From assembly GCA_020638495.1 (NCBI GenBank), contig JACKIN010000008.1, positions 1 through 64,000 on the forward strand: DNA of 64,000 bases. Direction: 5' to 3'. The notes under the pieces were generated by a model. It saw nothing but the letters and a program-made list of their open reading frames with translations. It was not told the DNA's origin and did no database searches. This stretch comes from Geminicoccaceae bacterium. Lineage in GTDB: Bacteria > Pseudomonadota > Alphaproteobacteria > Geminicoccales > Geminicoccaceae. The position numbers and the translations under genes are program-made. Positions within the stretch are counted from its first letter, which is position 1. The number at the start of each line of letters is the position of its first letter. Of this stretch, positions 8,769-18,844 are shown piece by piece.

Positions 8769-9503
8769 CTATCTGGACTCGTCCGCCCGGCGGTGGCCCT
8801 TCAGGCGCTTGTAGACGACCGGCAGCAGCGCCAGGACGGCGAGGCCGACGAGCGGCCCGAGGATCGCGGGCTCGAGGATCAGGTCGAGATCCGGCTCGCC
8901 GCCCCGGTCGATCACCGTGTCCAGCCCGCTGCCGACGCTGGCGAAGACGAGCGCACCCGGGATGATGCCGATGACCGTGGCCAGCGCATAGGCGCGCAGC
9001 TCCACACCGAGCAGCGCCGGCACGATGTTGACCGCCCAGAACGGGAAGAGCGGGATGATGCGGAGCACGAGGAGGTAGCTGAGCGCGTTCTCGTTGAAGC
9101 CCTTGCGCATCCGCCCGAGCCAGGGGGCGGCGGTCGAGCGGAGGTAGTCGCCGAGCGAGGTCCGGGCGACGAGGAAGACCCCGATGGCGCCGATCGAGGC
9201 ACCCGTGACAGAGAGTGCGGCACCCCACAACATGCCGAAGAGAAAGCCGCCGGCGATGGTCAGGAAGACGGCACCCGGGATGGAGACCGCGGTGGCGATT
9301 GCATAGATCAGGACGAAGCCGAGGCCGCTCGCCACGGGGCGGGCGGCAACCAGCTCGTCGAGATACCGGTGATGCTGCTCGAGCGCCTCGAAGCTGGCAT
9401 AGCGGTGGAGCCCCGAGCCGTAGACGGCGAACGCGATCACGAGCAGCACGACGAGCGGCAGCAGCCGGCGCCAGAGCGGCGGCGGGGACCTGGGCTCGCT
9501 CAT
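8769..9503 (-). CDS. TVP38/TMEM64 (DedA-like) membrane protein
   Basis: A 244-residue inner-membrane protein with about five to six hydrophobic segments. The SNARE-associated/VTT domain is visible as VSIPGAVFLTIAGGFLFG, then a linker with RSTAAPWLGRMRKGFNENALSYLL, then RIIPLFPFWAVNIVPALLGV, typical of TVP38 proteins. The exact function of the family is unsettled; DedA relatives are linked to lipid scrambling or membrane homeostasis. Its ATG overlaps the stop of the upstream disulfide oxidoreductase by four bases (ATGA). That pairing is common in proteobacteria. Confidence 0.88.
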   Translation of the reverse strand: MSEPRSPPPLWRRLLPLVVLLVIAFAVYGSGLHRYASFEALEQHHRYLDELVAARPVASGLGFVLIYAIATAVSIPGAVFLTIAGGFLFGMLWGAALSVTGASIGAIGVFLVARTSLGDYLRSTAAPWLGRMRKGFNENALSYLLVLRIIPLFPFWAVNIVPALLGVELRAYALATVIGIIPGALVFASVGSGLDTVIDRGGEPDLDLILEPAILGPLVGLAVLALLPVVYKRLKGHRRADESR

Positions 9504-10942
9504 CCGAACCACCTGAGGAAGGCGACCAGCTTCCTGGTGCGCTCGCCGAACAGGCGCTCGGTGAAGAAGGCGCCGGCGGCACTCTTGCCCACCTCGCCGA
9601 GCGTCGGATAGGGCACGACGAGGCTCGCCATGGTGGAGAGCTTCAGCCGCCGCTCCGTGGCGAGCACCCAGGGCAGGATCAGCTCGCCGGCCCCGGCGCC
9701 GGCGATGCCCGCACCCAGCACCCGGCCCCGTGGGCTCGCCACCACCTTGATCAGCCCGGCCGTGGCCCGGGCGGTGCGCGCCCGGTCGTTCAGGGCGAAG
9801 GGCCAGCGGACGACCTCGTGGGCGATGCCCCGTTGCTCGGCCGTCGCCGCGTCGAGGCCGACCTGGGCGAGGGCCGGATCGGTGTAGGTGACATGCGGGA
9901 TCGCCCGGTCGCTGACCCTGGCCGGCAGGCGGAAGAGCGCGCTTTTGATCACGAGGCTGGCGTGATAGCCGGCGACATGGGTGAATTGCGGGCCGCCGGC
10001 GACGTCGCCGATGGCGTAGACGCGGCGGTTGGTGGTCCGCAGCCCCCGGTCGACGGTGATGCCATGGGTGTCGTGGGCAATGCCGGCGGCATCGAGGCCG
10101 AGCTCGTCGACGGCCGGCTGCCGGCCGGTGGCGACCAGGAGATGCGAGCCGGCGATCCGCTGCTCGCTGCCCTCCGTGCCGACCACCACCACAGGGCCGG
10201 CCTCGACGCGGCGAATGGCGGCCCGCTCGACGAGCTCGACGCCTTCGCCGAGCAGCGCCTCGCGCACCACGGCGGTGAGTTCCGGATCGTCCCGGGGCAA
10301 GAGCGGGCCGATGTCGAGCACCGTCACCCGGGCCCCGAGGCGCCGGTAGGCCTGCGCCAGCTCGACCCCGATCGGCCCGCCGCCGAGCACCAGGAGGTGC
10401 TCCGGCAGGGTCTCGTTGGCGAAGATGGTCTCGTTGGTGAGAAAGGGGACGGTGTCGAGGCCCGGGATCGGCGGGATGGCCGGTCGGCTGCCCGTGGCGA
10501 GGACAAAGCGGCGGGCACGGATGGTCGAGCCGCCGGCCTCCACTGTCCGGGCGTCGCCGAACCGGCCATGCGCCCGGATGACCCGCACACCCAGGCCCTC
10601 GAAGCGCAGGGCGCTGTCGTGCGGGGCGATGCCGGCGATCACCTCGTCGATATGCCGGCGCACCCGGCCCATGTGCACGACCGGCCGGACCGGCTCGATG
10701 CCGAAGGGACCGGCGCTGCGCATGGCATGGGCATGCGCCGCCGCCGCGATCAGGCTCTTCGACGGCACGCAGCCGACATTGAGGCAGTCGCCGCCCATCG
10801 CCCCGGCCTCGATCAGCACCGTTTCGGCGCCGAGCCGGGCGGCGCCGGCGGCTACCGAGAGCCCGGCGGAGCCGGCGCCGATGATGCAGATGTCGGGCTC
10901 GAGAAGTGCCATGTCGTCGCTTGCGCCCACCATGTCGGCCAA
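9500..10942 (-). CDS. FAD-dependent pyridine nucleotide-disulfide oxidoreductase (mercuric reductase/Lpd-like)
   Basis: A 480-residue class I flavin disulfide reductase. The FAD-binding site is ICIIGAGSAGLSVAAGAARLG (residues 18-38). The redox disulfide motif GGDCLNVGCVPSK has Cys53 and Cys58. A second Rossmann motif (LVLGGGPIGVELAQAY) binds NAD(P)H, VYAIGDVAGGPQFTHVA is the second FAD contact, and a dimerisation domain follows. The C-terminus lacks the HPT-E pair of true dihydrolipoyl dehydrogenases, so it is more likely the MerA-like type usually found with TVP38 proteins. ATG 10912 (MALLEPD) is an alternative start. Confidence 0.88.
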   Translation of the reverse strand: MADMVGASDDMALLEPDICIIGAGSAGLSVAAGAARLGAETVLIEAGAMGGDCLNVGCVPSKSLIAAAAHAHAMRSAGPFGIEPVRPVVHMGRVRRHIDEVIAGIAPHDSALRFEGLGVRVIRAHGRFGDARTVEAGGSTIRARRFVLATGSRPAIPPIPGLDTVPFLTNETIFANETLPEHLLVLGGGPIGVELAQAYRRLGARVTVLDIGPLLPRDDPELTAVVREALLGEGVELVERAAIRRVEAGPVVVVGTEGSEQRIAGSHLLVATGRQPAVDELGLDAAGIAHDTHGITVDRGLRTTNRRVYAIGDVAGGPQFTHVAGYHASLVIKSALFRLPARVSDRAIPHVTYTDPALAQVGLDAATAEQRGIAHEVVRWPFALNDRARTARATAGLIKVVASPRGRVLGAGIAGAGAGELILPWVLATERRLKLSTMASLVVPYPTLGEVGKSAAGAFFTERLFGERTRKLVAFLRWFG

Positions 10943-11031
10943 GACCTAGGCAGCCCCGCCGGTCACGACAAACCACGATGGCGTGACGCCCGCCGCTTGC
11001 GGCCCCGCCGAGGCATTGCTACCAGCCCGCC

Positions 11032-11538
11032 ATGCCCATGACCCGCCTCGAGCTCTTCGCCTGCCTCGACGGCCTCGACATCGCCCATGCGACGGTCGAG
11101 CACCCGCCGGTGTTCACCGTCGAGCAGGCGCAGGAGCATACGCATCACCTGCCGGGCGGCCACACCAAGAACCTCTTTCTCGAGGACAAGGCGGGCGGGC
11201 TCTGGCTCGTGACCTGCCTCGACGAGCAGCCGGTCAGGGTCAATGCGCTCGCCCGCCTGCTCGGTGCACCGCGCTTCTCCTTCGGCAAGCCGGAACGGCT
11301 GATGGAGGCCCTGGGCGTCGAGCCGGGCTCGGTGACCGCCCTGGCGCTGGTCAACGACACCGCAAGGCGGGTGCAACCGGTCCTCGACACCAAGCTCATG
11401 GCGCACGAGCTCGTGAACTGCCACCCGCTTGCCAACACCGCGACGACGACGCTGCGGTCCGCCGACCTGCTGCGCTTCATGGAGGCGCTGGGCTTTGCGC
11501 CGCGGCTCGTCGACCTGGACCTGACGCTCGAAGCCTGA
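11032..11538 (+). CDS. Prolyl-tRNA editing protein (YbaK/ProXp-ala type)
   Basis: A 168-residue free-standing editing domain of the INS/YbaK superfamily. GGHTKNLFLEDKAGGLWLVTCLDE contains the conserved GxxxKNLFL segment with the substrate-contacting Lys, and VNDTARRVQPVLD and HPLANTATTTL follow as in ProXp-ala (PrdX). These proteins deacylate Ala-tRNA(Pro) that was mischarged by ProRS. The length and N-terminus (LFACLDGLDIAHATVEHPPVFTVEQA) match PrdX proteins of alphaproteobacteria. It is divergent from the oxidoreductase at 10942, with an 89-base gap. Confidence 0.88.
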   Translation: MPMTRLELFACLDGLDIAHATVEHPPVFTVEQAQEHTHHLPGGHTKNLFLEDKAGGLWLVTCLDEQPVRVNALARLLGAPRFSFGKPERLMEALGVEPGSVTALALVNDTARRVQPVLDTKLMAHELVNCHPLANTATTTLRSADLLRFMEALGFAPRLVDLDLTLEA

Positions 11539-11575
11539 AGCCCTTGCGTCGGCGGGCGGTTCCGTTTTTTATTCC

Positions 11576-12193
11576 ATGCTGCACATCCGGAGGCATCTCT
11601 TCATGCTGAAGCTCGGCCTGGCGATTGCCCTTGCCCTGATCATCGCCGCCTCGACCGCGACGGCGCAGACCTCGCAGTTCGAGAAGGGCATCGAGGCGGC
11701 GCACCGCGGCGAGTACGCGCTCGCCATCGAGATCTGGCGGCCACTCGCCGATTCCGGCGACCTGAAGGCCCAGACCTATATCGGGCTGATGTACGACAAT
11801 GGCTGGGGCGTGCCACAGGACTACGCCGAGGCGCATCGCTGGTTCCTGCGGGCAGCGGAGAAGGGTTATGCCAAGGCGCAGTACCACCTCGCCTTCAGCT
11901 ACCACCAGGGTCGGGGCGTGCAGCGCAGCCAGACCGAGGCGCTGAAGTGGTACAACCTCGCCGCCGCCCAGGGCAACGGGCCGGCCCAGTACAATCTCGG
12001 CAGGATCTACGCGCACGGCCTCGTCGTCCGTCGCGATCTCGTCGAGGCCTACAAATGGCTGGCGCTGGCAGCCGAGGACCCCTCGTCGATAGCGCCCTTG
12101 GCCGCGCGCGACCGCGACCTCCTGGTGCCGAAGCTGACCCCCGAGCAGCTCGAGGTGGCCGAGCAGCGGGTGAAGGACTGGCGCCCGACCTGA
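11576..12193 (+). CDS. Exported Sel1-repeat protein
   Basis: A 205-residue protein with an N-terminal signal peptide (hydrophobic core LGLAIALALIIAASTATA, cleavage likely after TAQA-type site before QTSQFEKG). Three to four Sel1-like repeats of about 36 residues follow, each with the pattern A-x-Y-x-L-G-x-x-Y-x-x-G-x-G-V (for example YIGLMYDNGWGVPQDYAEAHRWF and YHLAFSYHQGRGV). Sel1 repeats form alpha-solenoids that bind proteins. ATG 11603 would shorten the signal n-region by nine residues and is also possible. Partner unknown. Confidence 0.85.
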   Translation: MLHIRRHLFMLKLGLAIALALIIAASTATAQTSQFEKGIEAAHRGEYALAIEIWRPLADSGDLKAQTYIGLMYDNGWGVPQDYAEAHRWFLRAAEKGYAKAQYHLAFSYHQGRGVQRSQTEALKWYNLAAAQGNGPAQYNLGRIYAHGLVVRRDLVEAYKWLALAAEDPSSIAPLAARDRDLLVPKLTPEQLEVAEQRVKDWRPT

Positions 12194-12197
12194 CCGG

Positions 12198-12803
12198 CTA
12201 CTTCGCGAGACCCTCGTAGGCCTGGTCGCCCCAGACCTGCTCGACCTGCCGGTTGCGACCACAGGCGAACCGGTAGCCGGCATAGCGCAGCGGGTTCTCT
12301 GTGTAGTAGTTCTGGTGGTAGTCCTCGGCCGGCCAGAAGGTCGGCGCATCGAGGATGCGGGTGACGATCTCCTGGCCCAGCGCCTCCTCGGCGGCCGCCT
12401 TCGAGGCCTCGGCGGTGGCGCGTTCCTCGGCATCGGCGACGAAGACGGCGGTGCGATAGCTGTTGCCGCGATCGCAGAACTGGCCGCCGTCGTCGGTGAC
12501 GTCGACGGTCCGCCAGAAGATGTCGAGCAGCTCCCGGTAGGTGACGACCGCCGGATCGAAGGTGACCTCGACCGCCTCGAGGTCGCCGGCGGCCGAATGG
12601 CTCTCGTAGGTGGGGTTGTCGAACTTGCCGCCGATATAGCCCGAGCGGGTCTCCAGCACGCCCGGCACCGCGTCCATGTCGGCTTCGACGCACCAGAAGC
12701 AGCCGCCGGCGAGAATGGCGTATTCCGTCGCCCGCGCCTGGCTGCAGGCGGTGGCGATCAGCAGCAGTGCCGCGCCGAGAACGGCGCTCGAGACGTGGCG
12801 CAT
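12198..12803 (-). CDS. msrA: Peptide methionine sulfoxide reductase MsrA, exported
   Basis: A 201-residue MsrA. The catalytic motif GGCFWCVEADMD is at residues 33-44, followed by SGYIGGKFDNPTYE, GDLEAVEVTFDP and the C-terminal AEDYHQNYY. It reduces the S-epimer of methionine sulfoxide in proteins. The N-terminal 22 residues form a signal with LLLIATACS, resembling a lipobox, so the enzyme probably works in the periplasm, possibly lipid-anchored. It is convergent with the Sel1 gene (4-base gap) and divergent from dnaK. Confidence 0.93.
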   Translation of the reverse strand: MRHVSSAVLGAALLLIATACSQARATEYAILAGGCFWCVEADMDAVPGVLETRSGYIGGKFDNPTYESHSAAGDLEAVEVTFDPAVVTYRELLDIFWRTVDVTDDGGQFCDRGNSYRTAVFVADAEERATAEASKAAAEEALGQEIVTRILDAPTFWPAEDYHQNYYTENPLRYAGYRFACGRNRQVEQVWGDQAYEGLAK

Positions 12804-12907
12804 GGGTTTCTCCCGGTGAAGCTGTCACGCGGAGAGATAGTCGGCGTCGCGACGAAGCAAACGGCAGCGGCCGACCGACGACAGTGAAAATCGCGCCTCT
12901 GGCGCCG

Positions 12908-12936
12908 GTTGCAGCGTCTCGGGGGGGTGCTTATAT
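12908..12936 (+). promoter_or_regulatory. Possible sigma-32 (RpoH) promoter of dnaK
   Basis: GTTGCAG (from 12908) and CTTATAT (12930-12936) are about 16 bases apart and lie 145 bases before dnaK. Alphaproteobacterial RpoH promoters have CTTG-type -35 and CYTATNT -10 elements. The -10 matches fully and the -35 matches at TTG. This fits the known heat-shock control of dnaKJ but is a pattern match only. Confidence 0.4.
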
Positions 12937-13080
12937 GGTCGTTTGGTCGAGCGCCCGGCGAGAGTGGGCGGCGTCCCGGCGCTGGAACCGCCAAGGCCGG
13001 CCGTCGGCGCTCCCGATCCCTGAGGCTTGGGCGATCAGGAACAACAAGCATTTTTTTCGCGTGCTGCGCGAGGGGTTCGA

Positions 13081-15000
<1,920 letters not shown>

Positions 15001-15041
15001 GCCACGCCGTGGTGGACGCCTTCGCGGCAACGGGATGCGGC

Positions 15042-15071
15042 AGGGACCGGGTCGGCGACGACCCGGTCCCT
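15042..15071 (+). terminator. Hairpin between dnaK and dnaJ
   Basis: A perfect 13-bp inverted repeat (AGGGACCGGGTCG, loop GCGA, then its complement) sits 42 bases after the dnaK stop. No T-run follows, so it is not a textbook intrinsic terminator. It could attenuate read-through or protect the dnaK 3' end, giving more DnaK than DnaJ. Confidence 0.6.
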
Positions 15072-15122
15072 CGCCGTTCCGCCGCCGAGATTCCCAACGA
15101 TCTACACTAGGACCGAGCGTTC

Positions 15123-16265
15123 ATGGCCAAGCGCGACTTCTACGAGACCCTCGGCGTCGGCAAGGGCGCCGACGAGGCGGACCTCAAGCGCGCCTATCGC
15201 AAGCTCGCCATGCAGTATCACCCCGACCGCAACCCGGGCGACAGCGCGGCCGAGGCGCGGTTCAAGGAGGTCAACGAGGCCTACGAGATCCTGAAGGACC
15301 CGCAGAAGCGGGCCGCCTACGACCAGTTCGGGCCGCAGGCCTTCGAGCAGGGGATGGGCGGCCGGGGCGGGGCCGCCGGCGGCTTCGACTTCACCAGCTT
15401 CGCCGACGTCTTCGACGACCTGTTCGGCGATTTCGTCGGGGGCGGCGGCGGCCGGCGCCGCGGCTCGAGTCCGCGCGGCAATGATCTGCGCTACAACCTG
15501 ACGATCAGCCTCGAGGAAGCCTTCTCCGGCAAGAAGGCGCAGGTGCGCGTCCCGACCTCGGTCGCCTGCGACGCCTGCGATGGCAGCGGCAGCGAGGGCA
15601 GCGCCGAGCCCGCCGCCTGCCCCACCTGTCGCGGGGCCGGGCGCGTGCGGGCCCAGCAGGGCTTCTTCACCGTCGAGCGCGGCTGCCCGACCTGCCAGGG
15701 CAGCGGCCGGGTGGTGACCAACCCCTGCCGGACCTGCAGCGGCAGCGGCGTCGTCCACAAGGAGAAGACGCTCGCGATCAACGTCCCGCCGGGCGTCGAG
15801 GACGGCACGCGCATCCGCCTCTCCGGCGAGGGCGAGGCGGGCCTGAGGGGTGGTCAGCCGGGCGATCTCTACATCTTCGTCACCGTCGCACCCCATCGCC
15901 TGTTCCGCCGCGAGGGCCACAACATCTTCTGCCGGGTGCCCATCCCGATGACCACGGCAGCCCTCGGCGGCGATGTCGAGGTGCCGACCATCGAGGGCAA
16001 GCGGGTGCGCCTCGCCATTCCCGGCGGCACCCAGACCGGCAAGCAGATTCGCCTGCGCAGCAAGGGCATGACCGAGCTGCACGGCCAGGCGCGGGGCGAC
16101 ATGTTCGTCGAGATCATCGTCGAGACGCCCGTCAACCTGACCAAGCGCCAGCAGGAGCTCCTGCGCGAGTTCGACGGCGCCGGCGAGAAGTCGAACAACC
16201 ACCATCCCGAATCGGACGGCTTCTTCGCCAAGGTCCGCGAGCTCTGGGACGACCTGACGGACTAG
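15123..16265 (+). CDS. dnaJ: Chaperone protein DnaJ (Hsp40)
   Basis: A 380-residue type I J-protein. The J domain holds the HPD motif (MQYHPDRNPGD, about residue 33). A Gly/Phe-rich region follows (GGRGGAAGGFDF), then the zinc-finger domain with four CxxCxGxG repeats (CDACDGSGSEG, CPTCRGAGRV, CPTCQGSGRV, CRTCSGSGVV), then the C-terminal peptide-binding domains. It stimulates DnaK ATPase and delivers substrates. It follows dnaK on the same strand, the usual dnaKJ operon. Confidence 0.97.
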   Translation: MAKRDFYETLGVGKGADEADLKRAYRKLAMQYHPDRNPGDSAAEARFKEVNEAYEILKDPQKRAAYDQFGPQAFEQGMGGRGGAAGGFDFTSFADVFDDLFGDFVGGGGGRRRGSSPRGNDLRYNLTISLEEAFSGKKAQVRVPTSVACDACDGSGSEGSAEPAACPTCRGAGRVRAQQGFFTVERGCPTCQGSGRVVTNPCRTCSGSGVVHKEKTLAINVPPGVEDGTRIRLSGEGEAGLRGGQPGDLYIFVTVAPHRLFRREGHNIFCRVPIPMTTAALGGDVEVPTIEGKRVRLAIPGGTQTGKQIRLRSKGMTELHGQARGDMFVEIIVETPVNLTKRQQELLREFDGAGEKSNNHHPESDGFFAKVRELWDDLTD

Positions 16266-16327
16266 CCGGCTTTGCGTCGAGCACTGACCCGGCGTAAATT
16301 GTCGCGTGGCGAGACTTCGAACGGGGC

Positions 16328-16858
16328 ATGCCGATGGCCAGCCGGGAAACCCCGGTGCGGGAGAGTGACCGGCAGGATGCGACGGATGATGTCGAGGCCC
16401 TGCTGCGGCCCGTTCCTGCCGGGCGACCGCGCTGGGCCGGTCGCGAGTTCCTGCTCGGCGCCCTGAGCGGCGTGGCGTTGCCGGTGCTGATGCTGGCAGT
16501 GTCTCTCGGCATGTGGCTGTTGCGCGGCGATATCTCACCGGATGGCGGCCTCGTCGTGCGCCCCGCCGCGTGGCTGCTCGCTGTCGCGGCCCTGATTGCC
16601 GGTCTGATCCTGGCCCTGGCCGTGGCGTCGTTCGTCAAGACGAGACGTCAGCAGCGCACCAACGTGGCCCTGCATGAGGTCGTCCTCACGCGACTGACCA
16701 GGGCGGAAGGATCGCTGGCCGGGGCTCGAGGCCTCCCGCTCGTCCATGGCACCACGGCCGGACATGGTGCGCTCGGCAATGGTCGACCGGGCCGTCATCC
16801 GCCTGCAGTTGGACCAGATCGAGCGCTACCTCGGGATGGCTGGTGGCGGGACGGGTGA
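16328..16858 (+). CDS. Predicted two-helix inner-membrane protein, probably frameshifted
   Basis: The frame from ATG 16328 encodes about 125 plausible residues with two hydrophobic segments (GALSGVALPVLMLAVSLGMWLL and AAWLLAVAALIAGLILALAVASFV). After about 16720 the translation becomes Gly/Pro/Arg-rich and loses GC3 bias. A different frame then shows good GC3 bias and a helical sequence (MVRSAMVDRAVIRLQLDQIERYLGM) ending at 16907. This indicates a frame change between about 16698 and 16745, either a real mutation or a sequence error. No family is recognised. Its neighbour at 16932 is also a small two-helix protein. Confidence 0.5.
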   Translation: MPMASRETPVRESDRQDATDDVEALLRPVPAGRPRWAGREFLLGALSGVALPVLMLAVSLGMWLLRGDISPDGGLVVRPAAWLLAVAALIAGLILALAVASFVKTRRQQRTNVALHEVVLTRLTRAEGSLAGARGLPLVHGTTAGHGALGNGRPGRHPPAVGPDRALPRDGWWRDG

Positions 16859-16931
16859 AGGCAATGACCCGGCCGCCGTGCCCGGGGTCGCACAGGGCAA
16901 GGTCTGAAGCACCCCGCCCGGACCCTCGCCA

Positions 16932-17414
16932 GTGGATCCGGAGCACGAATCCGACCTCGGTTTTCTCGCCGAGATCGCCGCGACACCCTCCGATGTTCTC
17001 GTCCGGGTCTACCGACCCTGGCAGCTCGCTGCCGCCAAGGCTACTGCCGCTGCTGTCCTGGCGCGTTTGCGCGGCCAAGCCGATATTCTGGGACGACTGC
17101 CGCGTCGGTCGCGCAAGGACCATTTTCTGGAGGCTGGCGGGTGGATGTTCGGTCTGGCCAGTTGCGCCTTCACGGTGTGGAGCGTCGCCATCGACGGCCC
17201 CACCTATGTTGCTGCCGCCAGCATGTTCGCCTCCAGCGGTGGCTTTGCGGTCGCCATATTGCAGCGTGACAACGTCCGCGAGGTCGAGGCGGCGCGCGGG
17301 GAAGCACTGCAGGCGGTGCTCCACCAAGTCACGCTGGTTGAACTGGCCATCGAGCGTCTTGGCTCGCTCGGGTCAGCGGTTGTCGCCGACGCTTCCGCCC
17401 CTCTGCGCGAATAA
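16932..17414 (+). CDS. Hypothetical two-helix membrane protein
   Basis: A 160-residue protein from GTG 16932 starting MDPEHESDLGFLAEIAATPSDVLV. Hydrophobic segments at about residues 70-90 (GWMFGLASCAFTVWSVAI) and 92-110 (YVAAASMFASSGGFAVAIL) suggest a helical hairpin, with a possible coiled coil after it (REVEAARGEALQAVLHQVTLVELAIERL). It lies 24 bases after the end of the shifted frame of the previous gene, so the two may form a unit. I do not recognise a family. Confidence 0.55.
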   Translation: MDPEHESDLGFLAEIAATPSDVLVRVYRPWQLAAAKATAAAVLARLRGQADILGRLPRRSRKDHFLEAGGWMFGLASCAFTVWSVAIDGPTYVAAASMFASSGGFAVAILQRDNVREVEAARGEALQAVLHQVTLVELAIERLGSLGSAVVADASAPLRE

Positions 17415-17444
17415 CAGGCTGATGCAGGCGGCTTGCAGTGCCGC

Positions 17445-17687
17445 TCAGCTACCCGAGCGGGCTCCCTCGCCGACCAGATCGACGACCAGGACGGCGTCGA
17501 GCCAGTTGCCGTGCCGGCGGCAGCGATCGATGTCGGCGCGGGTGATGTGGCCGAGGAGCCGCCGGCCATCGACGACCTGCAGCATGTCGCAACCGCCGGC
17601 CCGCATCCTGGCCTCGGCCATGGCGGCCGTCTGGTTCCATTCCACGCAAAGGGCCTTGACGGGCTCTCTCGACAGGACGGCGTTCAT
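17445..17687 (-). CDS. Small CBS-like half-domain protein
   Basis: An 80-residue protein. AEARMRAGGCDMLQVVDGRRLLGHITRADIDRC resembles one CBS motif, much shorter than the usual Bateman pair seen in the neighbours at 18265 and 18845. It ends with VLVVDLVGEGARSGS. Its ATG overlaps the stop of the upstream gene by four bases, so it is translationally coupled to it. It may be a diverged or truncated signalling module of the same stress cluster. Function is unknown. Confidence 0.5.
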   Translation of the reverse strand: MNAVLSREPVKALCVEWNQTAAMAEARMRAGGCDMLQVVDGRRLLGHITRADIDRCRRHGNWLDAVLVVDLVGEGARSGS

Positions 17688-18142
17688 GCTGCGGCTCCCC
17701 GGTTGGTGGTCTGATTGGCAGAGGGCTGGACGAATCGATCGATCAGGCGGCGGGCGGCATTGCGGCCGAAGCCCAGGGCCGGCCGGGCGAGGCGTCGCAC
17801 GCCGGACGGTTCCCGGATGATGACGCCGTGCGTCCCGCCGACCGGCAGCAGCGCGACGCGCAGCCGCGAGCCGGTGAGGTCGATGATCATGGTTTCGCCC
17901 GCCGAGAGCCCGCGGGCCGTGTTGGCTAGGTGGGATGTGAGCAGATCGGAGTCGATCCCGAGCTCGGCAATGCTGAGGAAGCCGGTCTCGGCATCGCCCA
18001 ATTCGTCGAGATCGCCGGTCGTGGGCTCGCAGGCGCTGCGCGAGACGAGCGTGGCACCAGCATCCGCCATGCGGTCGACGAGCCGCGAGAGATCAGTTCG
18101 CCGCGTGACCCACTGCACACGACATGGCGTTGCCTGTCCCAT
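17684..18142 (-). CDS. Hypothetical protein of the CBS/Usp stress cluster
   Basis: A 152-residue protein from ATG 18142 (MGQATPCRVQWVTRRTD); the frame is open to 18190. The middle (LSIAELGIDSDLLTSHLANTARGLSAGETMIIDLTGSRLRVALLPVGG) looks like a mixed alpha/beta domain, and the C-terminus is basic. No family is recognised. It precedes the half-CBS gene with a four-base overlap. An FNR/FixK-like box at 18225-18238 lies just upstream, so it may be induced at low oxygen together with its neighbours. Confidence 0.5.
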   Translation of the reverse strand: MGQATPCRVQWVTRRTDLSRLVDRMADAGATLVSRSACEPTTGDLDELGDAETGFLSIAELGIDSDLLTSHLANTARGLSAGETMIIDLTGSRLRVALLPVGGTHGVIIREPSGVRRLARPALGFGRNAARRLIDRFVQPSANQTTNRGAAA

Positions 18143-18224
18143 CGTTGCTACCCCCCACGACATCCGGCCGTTGACGGCACGGACACTCAACTTGCGAGGC
18201 TACGATAGGTTCCTCTTCCCGGCA

Positions 18225-18238
18225 ATGACCTAGATCAA
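18225..18238 (-). promoter_or_regulatory. FNR/FixK-like box upstream of the 17684-18142 gene
   Basis: The minus strand reads TTGATCTAGGTCAT. The Crp/Fnr-family low-oxygen consensus TTG(A/C)-N6-(T/G)CAA is matched except for the last base. It lies 83 bases before the chosen start, or 35 bases before the longer one at 18190. Confidence 0.45.
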
Positions 18239-18264
18239 ACCCGCGACCATTGGCACCGGTGCTC

Positions 18265-18699
18265 TCACCAGATCCGCTCGGCCAGCCGGTGGCGCTCGTC
18301 GATCTCCCAGGCCATGCCGATGACCGCGCCGAACGGCAAGTGGCGGGTCGAGATGACGCCGATGCAGCGCCCGCTGTCGATGACCGGCAGATAGCGGTAG
18401 CTGAACTGGTCCATGGCACGGATGGCGTCGCCGATCGGCGCATCGGCGTCGATCGTGTCCGGTGCCTTGGTCATCACCTCGCCCACCTTCGTCTCGGCCG
18501 GATCGAGGCCGGCATGAACGACGCGCATCAAGAGATCGCGCTCGGTGAAGATGCCGACCACCGCCTCGCCCTCCATGACGAGGATGCTGCCGCAACGGCA
18601 TCTCGCCATCTCGTCGGCGGCGGCCTTGACGGTGGTTGTGGGGTCGGCGCGCACGAGGGTATCCCGCTGGATGACCTCGCGAACCGGTCTCTTGGACAT
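18265..18699 (-). CDS. CBS-domain pair protein
   Basis: A 144-residue Bateman module made of two CBS motifs: residues 10-65 (VKAAADEMARCRCGSILVMEGEAVVGIFTERDLL) and 75-135 (DAPIGDAIRAMDQFSYRYLPVIDSGRCIGVISTRHL). Such stand-alone modules bind adenine nucleotides and modulate partners; in bacteria they often appear with UspA in stress clusters. I chose ATG 18699 (MSKRPVREVIQRDTL) because it matches the paralogue at 18845, which starts MPRRPVRDFLARDTL. Both end in LAERIW, showing tandem duplication. A FixK-like box lies 86 bases upstream. Confidence 0.88.
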   Translation of the reverse strand: MSKRPVREVIQRDTLVRADPTTTVKAAADEMARCRCGSILVMEGEAVVGIFTERDLLMRVVHAGLDPAETKVGEVMTKAPDTIDADAPIGDAIRAMDQFSYRYLPVIDSGRCIGVISTRHLPFGAVIGMAWEIDERHRLAERIW

Positions 18700-18784
18700 G
18701 GTTTCACTCCCGATGCTCGCCCGGTGCCCGGACGATTGCTGCTCCTCGCAATCCTTGCCTAGCAGGGCGATGGCACGGGGCGCC

Positions 18785-18798
18785 ATGATCAGGATCAA
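18785..18798 (-). promoter_or_regulatory. FNR/FixK-like box upstream of the first CBS gene
   Basis: The minus strand reads TTGATCCTGATCAT, matching TTGAT-N4-ATCAA with one mismatch at the last base. It is 86 bases before the start of the CBS gene at 18699, a workable distance for activation by an FNR-type regulator. Confidence 0.5.
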
Positions 18799-18844
18799 TC
18801 GCGGCGCGGGCGATTGCCCGGATCCTGCGTGCCGCCCAATTCGT

